From: Aquatica leii
Lineage: Eukaryota > Arthropoda > Insecta > Coleoptera > Lampyridae
NCBI GenBank assembly: GCA_035610365.1
Contig: CM069436.1
Coordinates: forward strand, 59,349,505 to 59,413,504
Direction of reading: 5' to 3'
DNA length: 64,000 nucleotides
Shown: positions 1-11,433 of the stretch, in pieces
How positions within the stretch are numbered: the first letter of the stretch is position 1
How the letters are laid out: every line of letters begins with the position of its first letter
Program-made: the position numbers and the translations under genes
The notes under the pieces: generated by a model
The model's database searches: none
The model's input: only the letters and a program-made list of their open reading frames with translations
What the model was told of the DNA's origin: nothing

Positions 1-77
1 TATTTATTTACAAACCCACAGTCGTCTTAACTGACCTCAGCTCATTTTCTTCGGTAAACGTTCTCGAGAACGTTTCA
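1..77 (-). mobile_element. End of a Gypsy LTR, cut by the window edge
   Basis: The first 77 bases match the CA end of the Gypsy LTRs found at 22095-22826, 31585-31966 and 60830-61229. Shared landmarks are an AACTGACCTC block, a GGTAAACGTTCT block and the final AACGTTTCA. Only the LTR end lies in the window, so it cannot be told whether this is a solo LTR or the edge of a longer copy. It is an old, broken remnant. Confidence 0.7.
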
Positions 78-685
78 ATATTATGTTTCGTAACATGATT
101 TAAATTATGTTTTTTTTAAGCTGAAATTTACATGTGTGCAGAAAAAGATTGTAAACATAACCAAATAATTTAATAAATTATAAATTAAGTCAAGTTTGCA
201 AATTACGTTTTTATTTTAGAGAAAAATTGTTTTAAATAAGTTTTGATTTTTGGGTCAAAAGATGGTTGAAGGTAAAGATCAAAAGTACTTGACTATTATT
301 CTGATTATTTTTTATCTTAGATTTTTCTATTTTGTGTGTATAGAACAACCTTACGTAAAGTAACTTATATGCTTTTAGATATGCAAATAAAAGAACAGGT
401 ACATATGTATAATTCGATTAGAAGAATTAACTGTTGGTAATAGCATAATGCCTTTTATATGCAGTGTTATACACTTATAGTACGCGTTCACATACAAGTT
501 TTGGAAATACTTGGTTAGCATCATATATTGACGAAAATATGCATCAATGCACAAAATTATTCTTCAAATAAACATATTTTTTAATATGATAAATTTGTTT
601 TTGTTTATACTAACAATTCCAAATAACTTTGACATGTATATGATGCAGTTCCAACTTTGAAATTAATTTTGTTCTTGTATTTTAG
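78..685. other. Intron-like A+T-rich stretch, no gene seen
   Basis: This 608-base stretch holds no ORF of note. It ends in the acceptor TTGTATTTTAG, directly before the first Ig exon, so it is probably intron sequence of that gene, entered at its 5' side by the LTR fragment. No repeat or RNA structure was recognised. Confidence 0.5.
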
Positions 686-1532
686 GCCTGTCAACCAGAC
701 TTTAAAAAAATTTCTTGCTCAAACTATTACGATACTAGCAATAAAGATATTTTGGCAAAGAATGTCACTTGGGACCCCGTTTCTGGACATGTTCTGAGAC
801 ACAAATGTGCGGTTAACTTACATTTACAAAAAATCAATACCAGTTTTAGTGGTCTTTATCGTTGCATTACCGACGAAAAAATTATTAAAATCTATGAAGT
901 GATTGTATTAGGTAAGCAAAATTAAACTGTGTACGACTTGTAATGACTATATTGTTTCAGATTCTTTAAACAAGTACAGTTACCAGCCTCCAGAGTTATT
1001 AGATGTAATACCGTTAAATACTACGATAGCTTCCAATATGCAAGTAATAATACAGTGTCGTGTGTACAGTCAGAGACCTCCAGTGATTTGGTGGTTTAAA
1101 GAAAGTGACGAGAGCAATTATGACATTAAGTATTCTGGCAAATATTATTTGCAAATTAACACTAGTGTTCAAGTGTACGGTATTCCACACGAATCTAACG
1201 TATATCTCAGCAAGATGTACATTTATCATGCTCAAGGAAGCGATAGTGGAAAATACGTGTGCTTCGCAATGACTGCTAGTGGTATGGCTCATAAAGATGC
1301 AAGCATTAAAGTAATTACGAACGATACATATTGGGAATCGGACACTTCTTTTGTGTTGTTGTTTTTAATTCCTATAACTTTTGCTCTAATTCCAATTACA
1401 ATTTGGTTGTGTTATTACAGAAAAAAGAAAAAAAGTATCAAAAAACTATCTATGCATAGACATCAAAGTAGTGATGCAGTTAGGCCCATGTTAACTGAAC
1501 GTATGCTATCAAATAGTCATACGATTGTGTAG
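686..1532 (+). CDS. Ig-domain single-pass membrane protein, last two exons (FGFRL1-like)
   Basis: Two exons, 686-911 and 961-1532, are joined in phase across a 49-nt GT-AG intron; the split codon G|AT gives Asp. The first encodes the C-terminal part of an Ig domain with the usual D/S-x-G-x-Y-x-C pattern (SFSGLYRC). The second encodes a full Ig domain with the Cys in VIIQCRVYS, a Trp pair (IWWF) and GSDSGKYVC. A hydrophobic membrane segment (about FVLLFLIPITFALIPITIW), a KKKK stop-transfer stretch and a 35-residue His/Ser-rich tail without kinase follow. Ig domains, one helix and a short kinase-less tail are the FGFRL1 layout, and the final Ig domain looks FGF-receptor like, but the family call is from memory. 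Upstream exons with signal peptide lie off the window. Confidence 0.6.
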
Positions 1533-1582
1533 TGTATACGGATTCTGTTACCCATCGAGAAATGTTGCTAGAAGCGATTGTC

Positions 1583-1588
1583 AATAAA
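1583..1588 (+). promoter_or_regulatory. Polyadenylation signal AATAAA of the Ig-domain gene
   Basis: AATAAA lies 51 bases after the stop codon of the Ig-domain gene and is followed by a T-rich tract, a normal spacing for an insect 3' end. Confidence 0.55.
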
Positions 1589-2433
1589 TCTGTGATCATA
1601 AAATGAATTTTTTTAAATTTTGTTTGTTTTTTTATTTATTTACGTTTTAAAAATGATGATAAAAAAATCTAAAATATTGTGTAATTAATTTAAAAAAAAT
1701 AAAAATATAATATAAAAAAATATTACGAAAATTGGTTTGAAAAATTAGTTAAGAATTGGAATTAAGTGATTACCTATAAAAAAGAGTAAACATAATCACA
1801 GTCTTGACAAGAAACAAGAAGACTACATAAAAAGATTAATTTATAAAATACTGTAATACAGAAGAAAGATTTAAATTCAATGTCAAACAAAAACTATTTA
1901 AAATTAAATACGCAAAAAAGTAAAAAAAACCGTTGCCTCGGCAATATTCTTAAAAAATACAAAATGAAAGTTTATCTTTGGAAAAAGTGTTTATTTCAAG
2001 TTATAACTTCATAATTGGATTTAATTTTAATTATAAATTTAATTTAACAATTTGTGGAAATTTTGCGGAAACTTATAACAAACAATAAAAGTAAACGTTG
2101 AAATGACCCTAATTAACACAGGCCTATTTTTTGGACAGCGCTTTATTAACTTACCTATTTCAATACAAAATATTAAAAAAGCATAAAAAATACGCTTGTA
2201 ACAGACTGTATACTAGGACGTATTAGGTATAAGCAGATAAAAAATATACTATGGGATCTTAAAGTTTTTCTTTATTTACATTATAAACGACTTTTGGCTT
2301 AGAACGAACATCCAGACTTTATAGGCTTAATCTTGGTTTCTCCTTGTGAGCCAGTACAAGAAGTTGAGTTTGGCGTTGATGAAACAAGTATTAGTGACGG
2401 TGCTTTATACTAATTTGTGATAAGCGTAGTTGT
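1589..2433. other. A+T-rich intergenic stretch with one dispersed repeat fragment
   Basis: No gene is seen. At about 2305-2365 the minus strand carries GGCTCACAAGGAGAAAC and flanking bases that recur on the plus strand at 16387-16425. The rest is homopolymer-rich spacer. Confidence 0.4.
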
Positions 2434-4440
2434 CAGCGCCGGATACAAACTTTAATCCGGCGCGGGCGAAAATTCATCAACCGACCCCGGTTCGACCCCG
2501 TAAAATTAAAAAAATTAAGTAAAAAACTCAACACTAAAGTTTAGTAAGTTTTTAATACAATTAAAATATTATAATAATTAAAATAGTAAATATTTAGATA
2601 GTAATTGAGTAATTTCTTTTCGCGTGCCATGAGCATGAATGCTTCAAGGCGGTCATTTGAAAGAAAACTTCTTAACCTATTTTTTATATATTTTAACTTG
2701 GAAAATCAGCGTTCACATTCGACTTGAGTAGTGGGGATAAGAATATACCGCTAAAATACTGCTAAATTGCTGTAAGCATTACTATATAAATTGTACTTAG
2801 ATAGCACGTTGTAACAACAAACTACACAATTCTGACATTTCTTGCAAAGGTTAGGTGTGTTCGTTGGTATCTAATTGTCATCATCATCGACGTCCTGATC
2901 AACGTCGTGATCAACTGGCACTGGGTGTATTTTTGTATCTTGAAAAGCTTCAGAAATGTTGTGTTTTAATTTAGACTAATTTATAGCAAAATTAGTTAAC
3001 CCAATTACAAGATTTTTTTCTGAAATGATCACATTATGTACTTTTGATAATTTAACACAAAAATCTTCTAAATAATCCGTTATTATGTTATTTTTAATTT
3101 CTTATCACTACTATCAGCAAAAACTAACTGATTTTCTGCCTACTTAATAAAATTATCAGTTGACCTTTTAACAGTTATCATGTCACGTTGAATATTCATA
3201 AGTGAGTCATAAGCAGTTGACTTACTTAATTAATCCTTGTATTAAGATTTTGCTTTGCTTCTAACACCGGCATTAAGGTTTTCGGAATTTATTATTTTAT
3301 TTAAAGCTAATAAAACATCAATATACAATGCTTTTTCACGGCAATCAAATACTCCAAACATATTTTCAAGCGCTGTTTCCTTTGCCCACCATCTTGCTTT
3401 GCCAATTATTTGAAGAGTCTCGAAAAAATGTAGCGGTTTGATTTAGCAAATTAAATAATGATGCAGCATAAATCGGAGAATTAGTTGCGTCTGATAGAAC
3501 TAACCTTAATATATGACTGTAACACCAAACATGTACGTATCCTGGTGTAGCTGCTTGTAATAAAGTCGAAAACCTTTTGTACCTGCCTTGCATGTTTGCT
3601 GCTCCATCTGTAGCATTAGCGATAAAGTTTTCCAATGATAAGTTATTTTTAACTAATATATTTTTTATTGTTCTACATGAAATATCGATCAACACACTGT
3701 TCATGATTTTTACTATTTTTGCGTTCTTCTATTCGTTGGTACACGTGTCTCCAGTCGGAAATACCTTCAGTAAAAGTTTTTTCTACTTCTACTAGAAAAA
3801 TCTATACAAACAGTGCAAAATAGCGCTTGTTTTTCTTAACAACTGCTTAACTACTTTCTAACTGTACCACAGCGTTTAAAAAAAGCTTTCTTAGAAAGAA
3901 AAGCATTTCTTTGTAAAAAGCGGAAGAAATTCAAAAATATTTTTCAAATTTTAGACGTTTGAAATAGGAACAGCTACTTATCACTACAGCGCTGTCAATC
4001 GGTGTTTCTAATTTTAAACAAGAGTTTGTGGTAAGAAGAAGTTGATAGCAAAATATGTTCATCAATTTTGTAGGATCCTGGAAATATATCTATGTGGATT
4101 GCATAGTAACTATCGAGACTTTATTTTCCTTTTCCGCTGTTGATTTACATTGTTTACTCTTTTTAATTCAGTAAATAACGTTTCACTTTTCGTATCTTCC
4201 AAACATTTAGCAAATAACAATTCTTGGGAATTTTTTCATCTTTTATAAATGTCACATAAGCTACACGGTGTGTATTACCTCATTTACTACTCGCAGAATA
4301 AGTTCTTCGCCAATAGTGTGCGGCTTTCCGGACTGTGCAATCGTTAAAAAAATATAAGAAGCACGCAGTCCATCGTCATCTCTCTTAGATGTTGTTCCTA
4401 CGAGTTCTTAGATTGTCAGTGTTTTCAAATATTTTGTTTT
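2434..4440 (-). mobile_element. hAT transposon relic, KIAA1586/ZMYM-like transposase
   Basis: Three stretches of minus-strand coding match a hAT transposase in the right order. The N-terminal TTF zinc-finger part lies near 3700-3830 (SDWRHVYQRIEERK). An RNase H-fold core lies at 3366-3704 (ATDGAANMQGRY, then VHVWCYSHILRLVLSDA). The C-terminal dimerisation part lies near 2620-2730 (VECER then FSKLKYIKNRLRS). The first two nearly abut, so much of the middle is deleted, and several stops interrupt the rest. The low-coordinate end is a GC-rich CAGCGCCGGATAC; a matching end near 4440 was not found, so that boundary is approximate. This is dead DNA. Confidence 0.65.
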
Positions 4441-4629
4441 CTGTTATCTGAAAAAAATGTATCCACAAAGATATAGGAAAATATTATTATAAGTATGGAG
4501 ACGGCGACTTATTGTCGTTTCTATTCATTTTAGGAAAAATTGTTCAATACAAAAGTTGCTTATGTAATTTTTATATACACTTGAGAATACTTGAATTTTT
4601 GTTATCTAAAATAGTTTCTGAGTTATGCC

Positions 4630-4637
4630 GTTCCGCG
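4630..4637. repeat. 8-bp target site duplication GTTCCGCG (left)
   Basis: GTTCCGCG lies immediately before CAGTGGCG at 4638 and recurs at 8086-8093 directly after CGCCACTG. An exact 8-bp duplication with CAGTGGCG ends is the hAT signature and fixes both borders of the inserted element. Confidence 0.95.
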
Positions 4638-5246
4638 CAGTGGCGGATCAAGGAACGTCGGGGCCCCAGGCGGCAGAGCCACTTTGGGACCCCTAGATAG
4701 TCAAACCAAACCAGAAAACCATTTTTGGAACGCTTTATAATGATAATATTAACAATCAAGTAAAATTAAGTTTAATAATTTTTTTTCGATTAAATAGTAA
4801 TTGAGAAATAAAAATACATACAATCAACACATCTATTAAGCGAACAAAAGTTTGCTATGGTCTAAAATTAAATAAATTTCTTTCTTGATTTTTCTTTTGC
4901 GAAATCGTCAATTATTTTAGATACATTTATTTTACCTAATAAATCATGTTCGATATAAAGAAGAGCCATACATTTTAGACGTTCCTCTGACATTGAATTC
5001 CTACGATAATCTTTAACTCTTTTCAAAGCCGAAAAAGATCTTTCCCCACTGGCATTTGATGATGATTTGATTTGATACACGTCTGTACTTTCATTTTCCT
5101 CGAGAAATGCTAAAAATTGTTCTATTTCGTTTTCCAAGTGGTTGATATCAATATAATCATGATAGGTTTCTTTAAATATAATTTTAATTTTAAATAATTT
5201 AATGCCTTTCCCATATACGTAACTGTTTTTTTATTTATTAGTTATT

Positions 5247-5285
5247 GGCGGCTACATGTTTCGACCTAACGGTCATCATCAGGCC
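5247..5285 (-). ncRNA. Hammerhead-ribozyme-like core (left arm of foldback)
   Basis: Reverse-complement twin of the core at 5384-5422, with the same CTGATGA, GACC-GTTA-GGTC stem and GAAAC. A transcript of the whole foldback would place a sense and an antisense core in one hairpin, so base pairing between the arms would compete with ribozyme folding. Confidence 0.35.
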
Positions 5286-5383
5286 TAATTAATAAATAAA
5301 TTAATAAATTAAAATTAAACAGTTTAATTTATATGTCATTTTGAAACTGTTTAATTTTAATTTATTAATTTATTTATTAATTA

Positions 5384-5422
5384 GGCCTGATGATGACCGT
5401 TAGGTCGAAACATGTAGCCGCC
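5384..5422 (+). ncRNA. Hammerhead-ribozyme-like core (right arm of foldback)
   Basis: The block reads GGC, CTGATGA, one extra T, a GACC-GTTA-GGTC hairpin, GAAA, CATGTA, GCC. This resembles a type I hammerhead: CUGAUGA, stem II, GAAA, a very short self-complementary stem III (ACAUGU), a possible GUA cleavage triplet, and a 3-bp stem I (GGC/GCC). The extra nucleotide between CUGAUGA and stem II departs from the canonical core, so activity is doubtful. A mirror copy lies on the minus strand at 5247-5285. Penelope-like elements are known to carry such short-stem-III hammerheads. Confidence 0.4.
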
Positions 5423-8085
5423 AATAACTAATAAATAAAAAAACAGTTACGTATATGGGAAAGGCATTAAATTATTTAAAATTATAATTAAAAATCCCAT
5501 TTTGAGTGTTACAATGGATAATACAATCTTCAGGTTTCTTTAAGTCTTAAAATATATTTCGTTTTTTTGTCAACAGGTAAATCTTTGTTAAACAGTACGT
5601 TAAAATTTTCGACCACATCTTGGTATATTTTATTTCTTCTTGTTAACTCCGAAATTAAATTATCACAAATTACATTATGTGTATTGACAATAAAAGAATT
5701 CCTTTTATCGAGGTGAACATCGTTATTCGAAACGTTGGATTCGTCAAAAAACCGTTTCCTCTTTCTTTGTCTTCCTTCTTTCTCACTGTCCTCAAGAGTT
5801 AGATCAATAATTTTATTTGCTTCTTCTTCAACATTATCAAAGTTATTTCGAGTTAGATTTAAAAAATCTGTGAGACTTGTAATTGATTTTTACCCCATTA
5901 AATACTGTACAATACGTGCCCTGTAAAATAATAAAATAAAGGAATTTATGCAAGTCCGCCTTGTTTTATTTACCTGTAAGGATTTGCTAGTTGCATTTAT
6001 ACGTTGTAGTATTTTGTTCCACAGCACAGTTAGTAAGATGTTGTTTCTCTTATTCAGTTTTCGTAAGAGAGAAGATGCTTCTACCGTAGTAGCTTTTTTT
6101 TCATTCTGCGATGTACTTATTGTTAGAAGAGCTTTCTTTATAGCATGATAACCAACGTGGAGTGCTAAAACTGCATCAGCTCTAGCGAACCATCTGGTAT
6201 CTGATAAATTCTTGATGGTTAATGATCTGTCGTTTTTACTTAACTCTTCGGATAGAATTCTCCATCGATGAGTGGAAGCAGAAGAGAATACAAATAATTT
6301 TTGTACAAATATAAAGTAATGAGCAGCTGAATTACAGTTTTCGGCTGAAAAGTTAGCAACGAAATTTAAAGAATGACTAGCACATGGTATATATACAGCT
6401 TTGGGATTAATTTCTCGAATTAGAGCTTGTAGGCCATTATACTTTCCAGCCATATTCGACGCATTGTCGTAACTTTGTCCTCTACATAACATTATATCTA
6501 ATCCGAGAATAGACAATGTTTGTAGAATGTGGTCTTTCAAGTATAGAGCTGTATGGTTTGAAATTGGTAAAAATTGTAAAAATCTCTCTTTGACATCATC
6601 ATTTCTATGAACGTCAACTGGTCCACATGAGAAACATCAGGTGTAGAATCCACGATAATACTCTAAAAACCAGCATTCTTTATTTCTTGTACAATTATTT
6701 CTGTTACATTTTTTGCAATTATTGAAAGAAACTCATTACAAATATTATGAGATAAGTAATTTGCGTTACCTTTTCCACGGTAATTGTACTTCTCTAAGTG
6801 CATTTTCAAAAACTCGTCATACTTACTCAAATATTCCAAACAGGATCTATAAACACCTTTCCTTGTTGATATTTTACTTTTGTCATGTTCTCTAAATGGT
6901 GAACGTCAAAAACTTAATAGTAGAAACCACTCGAAGCAGAACCGCCAATAATTTTCTTGAGGCTATCTCGTTTGAAAAACTTTCGTCGATGCGATTTATT
7001 GTTACTGATATCTTATAGGCAATGCACATCGATGCCATATGCTCCTTAGATTGCTCATGTTCAGAAAGGGTCGCTGTAATATTTTTCCAGTTTAGGTACC
7101 CTTGTGCAACTTTTGTGTGAGCTTTGGAAAACAACTTACAAGGGTAACAATACACACATTTAGAAGTAGCGGAGAACACTAACCATTCTCTTTTTTTCTT
7201 AGCACCACTAGGTAATCTACGGTAAAAGTGTTCATTTGTTAGTCCACGATAGTAAGTTTGATCGCTATCATTGTAAAGACATTTTAAACTTGTAATATCA
7301 CCAATATTTTTGGGAGGATATTTAATTGTAAAGTCAATCATTGTGTCAGTTAAAACAGCATTCCATAAAGCAATATCTTCATTAACCGGCGTGAGCTTGG
7401 GTATGTTAAAATCATTACTTTCTTCAAGATCAACGCGTTTACTAGATTCACAAATGTTTAATTTGTTTTCATCATTGAGCGACTCGGGTACTACTTCCTC
7501 AAGTGGCACTTCTTTCGCCTGCACTTCATAAGACGTCGCAGAAGTGAAAGAAGGAATTAAAAAAGTTCATATCGAACCGCGCAGTTTCTCTGTAACTTCA
7601 TGCTTCCTCTCTGCTTTTTTTCTTTTCTCTGCACCAGATTGATACCGTTTCATTTTATTTTCGTTAAACAATTATTTTAATATAGTTATCACCAACTAAG
7701 AGTGTTCGTGTTTGCAACTCAACTATCGAAGCATAGACAAATAAGTGTCTGGGTTCGATACAGTGACACCACTTAGAAGTCTTTCAACGAAGGAAGAAAC
7801 TTCAACATTGAATGCGCGTTAGAATCTTTAACTAAGTCATTTTCTCGCGTGCAGTCTGAATGAAAATTACACTTACAAATTGCCGCACGTGCAGCATTGT
7901 CACCCACCACGTTCTCGGTAGTACCTATAAACAAACGCGTTCTAGCGAAGCTACACGACGTGAATCAAGAGCTACAGTGGCATCAGTACAAAATATTTGT
8001 GGTGCTTTTGGTCTCTTTGGGGCCCCCTCGCAAGCTCGGGGCCCTAGGCGGCCGCCTAGTCCGCCTAGCTTTTAAGACGCCACTG

Positions 8086-8093
8086 GTTCCGCG
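8086..8093. repeat. 8-bp target site duplication GTTCCGCG (right)
   Basis: Right partner of the duplication at 4630-4637. The same bases stand once at the homologous site in the intact right inverted repeat of the outer element (near 9372-9380, reverse strand), confirming the pre-insertion state. Confidence 0.95.
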
Positions 8094-8227
8094 TAGTTTT
8101 TTCAAATAGGAACATATTACTTTTACCTCACCATTCGATAGAATGATAGAAGAACCAAGTAGGTATATCTGAGACTAGAAAAAGTTATGAATTAAAATCA
8201 CTAAAAACAAATGAATAGCTAATTAGT

Positions 8228-9190
8228 TTAAAGTAAGTATTCAAATTGTCTTCCATTTGTCATTTGATAATGACTCAGTCGATTTATAAAACTACGAAAA
8301 GAATTTTTCAAAAATTCATAAGCAATTTCTTGTATGATTTCAGTAATTCGGATTTTTAAATCTTCAAGGTCATTGCAAATATCTTTATAGACTTTGTTTT
8401 TTACGTATGCCCAAAAAAAATCTAAAGCGCTTAAATCAGGCAGACGGACTAGCCCACTCAATTTATCTACGTTTCCTAATCCATCTATTTGGAAAAACGT
8501 TATCCAGATATTGACGAATGTTTAAACCATAATGCGGTGAGGCTGAAACCCGATGCTGTCATTGAGAAAGTGTTCCTTGTTTTTATGTGGATAGAGCACA
8601 GCACAAGCAAATATACTTTGATTATGTAATAACCGTAAATATAAAGTCGAATTTACATTGCCATCGATGAAAAAGGGACCAATAATATGACCCCCAAGAA
8701 TGCCAACCCAAACTTTATGGGGATGGTGGTGCTCCAATAACCAATGAGGATTTTCCGATGACCAGTATCTCCAGTTATGTCTGTTCATATCACCGTTAAG
8801 GTAAAACGTAGCTTCGTCAGAGAAAAGAATATTGTTAACAGCATTTTCGTTATTATTGGAAATATTTAACATTTCTTCACAAAATTGTACTCTTCTATCA
8901 AAATTGTTTTTCGTCAACTCTTGTACAAGGTGTACCTTATAAGGTTTATACTTTTCACTTTTTAATATTGAAACGATCGATGACTGTGAAATTTTGAAAT
9001 TGGCCGCTAACCGATTGGTTGATAAATGAGGATCTTCAGATACAGCCAATAACACCTCCAGTTTTTTATCATCGCTTGTCGCATTTCTAGGTCTACCACT
9101 CCTTGGCAAATCTTTAACGCTACCAGTTTGTTGAAAGCGTTTTAATGTTTTAGCAACAACGCATTTGGAAATTAAAGTTACCTCGCTCGA
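8228..9190 (-). pseudogene. Tc1/mariner (DDE_3) transposase, broken
   Basis: Minus-strand coding begins with a helix-turn-helix region (VAKTLKRFQQTG, then LPRSGRPRNA) near 9185-9085. It continues through a second HTH (NRLAANFKISQSSI) and the catalytic core, with the first acidic residue in ILFSDEATF and the KVWVGILGGHIIGPFFIDG strand. A frameshift near 8525-8460 separates this from the C-terminal part at 8228-8461, which keeps LSALDFFWAYVKNKVY, the usual PDL-PLDFFLW-KVY motif of insect Tc1/mariner enzymes. It fills the outer element between the hAT and the right inverted repeat. Frameshift and damaged catalytic region mark it as dead. Confidence 0.75.
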
Positions 9191-9516
9191 GTTTGTTTAT
9201 CGTTTTTGTCTCAGAGATACCTACTTGATGTAAATACTTGAATCGGCGTTTTCTTGCAAAATTTTTTATCAAAATAAATTTAAAAAAAAATCTTTAGTGC
9301 TGTTTTAAAGAGAAAAAATGCTCTATCAAATGGTGAGGTAAAAGTAACGTAAGGTTCTCATTTAAAAAATTGCGCGGAACGGAACAATTACAGATAACAA
9401 AGATTCAAGTATTCTCAAGTGTAGATAAAAATTACATAAACTTGTATTGAACAATTTTTCTTAAAATGAATATTAACGACAATAAATCGCCGTCTCCATA
9501 CTTTTTAATAACCCTG

Positions 9517-11347
9517 TATATATCTAAATTTTTATTTGCAACAAAACACTGTTAATTACAATATTTTTTTTAAATGGAATGCTGCAATCTAACGCTCTCT
9601 TGAATTCATTATTTAAAATGTAAGGATAAAATTTCATGTAAATGTCACATCTTGTGTAGGTTCATCATTGTGTACCAATTAATTTTTCAAGAAAAATAAA
9701 TAATTCAAAAATTAAAAATATAATAATACAGTAATTCCGAACATTAGCGGTAGTAAACAAAATAAACAAAAATATAAAATAGTAAGCTGTGACTTTTCGA
9801 CTCCATTATATTAAATTATAAAACCTAATATGTCTAACTCCTTTTGCAGAATCATTATAATAATATATTTTTTAGAAACACATCTGTGTTAGAAAAGCTT
9901 CTAACCGCTTCTTAAGTTTTTAATGAAAAAGAAATCCTTAATGCTTGTTAAGGGATTACTGTACTTATAACTGTGATATATGTTTTTAATCAACTTAAAC
10001 AAGAGTATAACTTTGCTTAAATAAATTTAAATTAAAAAGAGTTATCAACTTTATTCAAATATATACTTACGTAACGAAAGTCCGCTATCTGCGTAACAAT
10101 ACAAAAAATTATACTCCTTTTTGGTCAAGATTAAGAAAATTTGTTGTATGCACTTCACGCATAACGTAGAACTAAATTGTTCTTTAGATGCACAATTTTT
10201 TTATAGTTGATATTATAGGGTAGTTGGTGCAGGTATCGGCTCTATTGTGTTTCTGTGTAAACCTGTATAGATAGAGGCATGCCGCAATTATTTGTATTTT
10301 ATGCACATGTTTATATTTGTATTTTACTTAGCATGTAAAAATTGCCAATAATTTATTCATTGTTATTTATTTTAACTTCCATATTAATAAAAATGTGTCA
10401 AATTTTTTAAATTTTGTATTAAACTTTGCGCGCACCTCCTGACGTTGTTCAGTCACCCCAAAATCAATTTTAATTTTTCACGAACTTTTTGAATAATGGC
10501 GCGGACTTCTGAGGGTCAAACACGCTTGCATACACTGAGACAAATTTTATATTTGTGATGAACCAACGGTTGTCTTCACGAAATTATGTTTATATGTAAT
10601 TAATCTGGGTAATAATAACAATACCGTCTTTATATTAAATAATTTTTTACAGTTACGTTTACAGTTACGTGTGTCCCCATGCATAATATTGAAGCCGAAT
10701 CGTGAATGATAAAGTTATTGTAGTCAATAGTGAGACACACATAATACAATTTTATTTGGGTTAGAAAAGAAGATAAGTAAACGCTTAAATGCGCCTACTC
10801 AGTGGCAGTGTCATGCTTACGTAACTTACGTCATTTATCATTATTTTTGCAGCACGTGTGTATAAAACACAGATGCTAGAATGCACATTTCTTATCACAT
10901 ATGACAAATTTTAAGTCGATTTTCTTAGTTGATCTATAATATTCATTTGTAATGACGACTTATCGTTTTTGTTTTATAATAACGGTGGTACAAGACATTT
11001 AAAAATTTATAACTAATTAGACGTTTAGAATTTAAATTTAATGCTCGTCCTTAGCCTTTATTTTAAATTTTTAGAACCAGTAAACATAATAATAAAGAAG
11101 TTCATAGTAATTTTAAAGAATCTATGCATGGTTTGTCAGATTGGATTTGTGAATTTAAAGTAAATAATAGATTTTACTGTTTCGTAGGTTTTCTGTTTTC
11201 ACATGATTCATCACGGTGCAAAAATAATGTTACCGATTTATAGGATTTTAAAGAAAACGTGAAAAAGGTGTATGAATTATGCTAGTCTTGGTCGCGTTAA
11301 TATTCGCTTACAAATACAATTGGACAGTACTAATACGAGAACGTTTA
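9517..11347. other. A+T-rich spacer, no gene seen
   Basis: About 1.8 kb without convincing coding. Only very short ATG ORFs occur. The single structured point is the motif cluster at 10817-10867, listed separately. Confidence 0.4.
10817..10867 (+). promoter_or_regulatory. Promoter-like cluster: TTACGTAA, TTACGTCA, CACGTG, TATAAAA
   Basis: Within 51 bases lie a palindromic bZIP site TTACGTAA (10817-10824), a CRE-like TTACGTCA (10826-10833), an E-box CACGTG (10853-10858) and TATAAAA (10861-10867). The spacing suits a core promoter reading rightward. No coding exon is recognised downstream, so this could be the 5' end of a noncoding transcript, a remote first exon, or chance in A+T-rich DNA. 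Confidence 0.3.
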
Positions 11348-11433
11348 GACCGTGTCATTGACACGGTCAAAACCCGGAAGACGTTCCTCTTAGTATAGAC
11401 TCCGGCTGTGGAAGCCTTCGCTATTACATTAAC
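11348..11433 (+). mobile_element. Penelope-like terminal fragment
   Basis: The block from the GACCGTGTCATTGACACGGTC palindrome to TTCGCTATTACATT matches the 3' end of the Penelope insertion at 21760-21845, including AAACCCGGAAGAC and GTGGAAGCCTTCGCTATTAC. Only this end is present, so it is a severely truncated copy. Confidence 0.7.

Larger units (their letters stand above)
5180..5490. repeat. Near-perfect foldback element inside the hAT
   Basis: Two arms of about 140 bp are almost exact reverse complements around a spacer of about 17 bases near 5325-5343. The left arm starts near AAATAATTTAATGCCTTTCCC and the right arm ends near GGGAAAGGCATTAAATTATTT. Each arm carries one GC-rich block with a hammerhead-like core. 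The near identity of the arms points to a recent insertion or to hairpin-templated copying. No coding capacity. Confidence 0.9.
4868..7535 (-). pseudogene. hAT transposase, ZMYM1/TTF-finger type, broken
   Basis: Read on the minus strand, the N-terminal part (7524-6892) has a TTF-type zinc finger (CVYCYPCKLF, LSEHEQSKEHM). The middle (6540-5890) has the RNase H fold with QSYDNASNMAGKYNGLQ and YIPCASHSLN. The C-terminal dimerisation segment (5137-4868) has ASGERSFSALKRVKDYRRN. This is the usual domain order of the family, about 800 residues when whole. It is broken by frame changes near 6540-6890 and 5700-5890 and by the foldback inside the region before the dimerisation domain. The open frame continues upstream of 7524 to about 7540, so the true start is not fixed. 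Confidence 0.85.
4638..8085 (-). mobile_element. hAT transposon (ZMYM1-like), nested in the Tc1/mariner element
   Basis: The element runs from CAGTGGCG to CGCCACTG, with GC-rich subterminal blocks (GGGGCCCCAGGCGGC on the left, GGGGCCCTAGGCGGCCGCC on the right), and is flanked by the 8-bp duplication GTTCCGCG. It encodes one minus-strand transposase of the TTF-finger/ZMYM1 type. It is interrupted by a 310-bp foldback at about 5180-5490. The perfect duplication suggests it is younger than its host element, whose inverted repeats have diverged. Confidence 0.92.
4480..9516 (-). mobile_element. Tc1/mariner-like element with long terminal inverted repeats, holding a nested hAT
   Basis: The left arm (about 4483-4637 continuing at 8094-8150) is the reverse complement of the right end (about 9280-9516). 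Shared blocks include AGTATGGAGACGGCGA, ACACTTGAGAATACTTGAAT, CGTTCCGCG and TTACTTTTACCTCACCATT, so each terminal inverted repeat is roughly 230 bp. The right end reads ACCCTG followed by TA, which suits a TA target. The left arm is split by the hAT at 4638-8085. The remaining interior (8228-9190) encodes a Tc1/mariner DDE transposase on the minus strand. The extreme left end is degenerate and uncertain by about 10 bp. Confidence 0.8.

Noticed and set aside
10496-10558. Short ORF starting MARTSEGQTR
   Set aside because: About 20 codons, no splice site, no signal peptide and no homology; not supportable as a gene.
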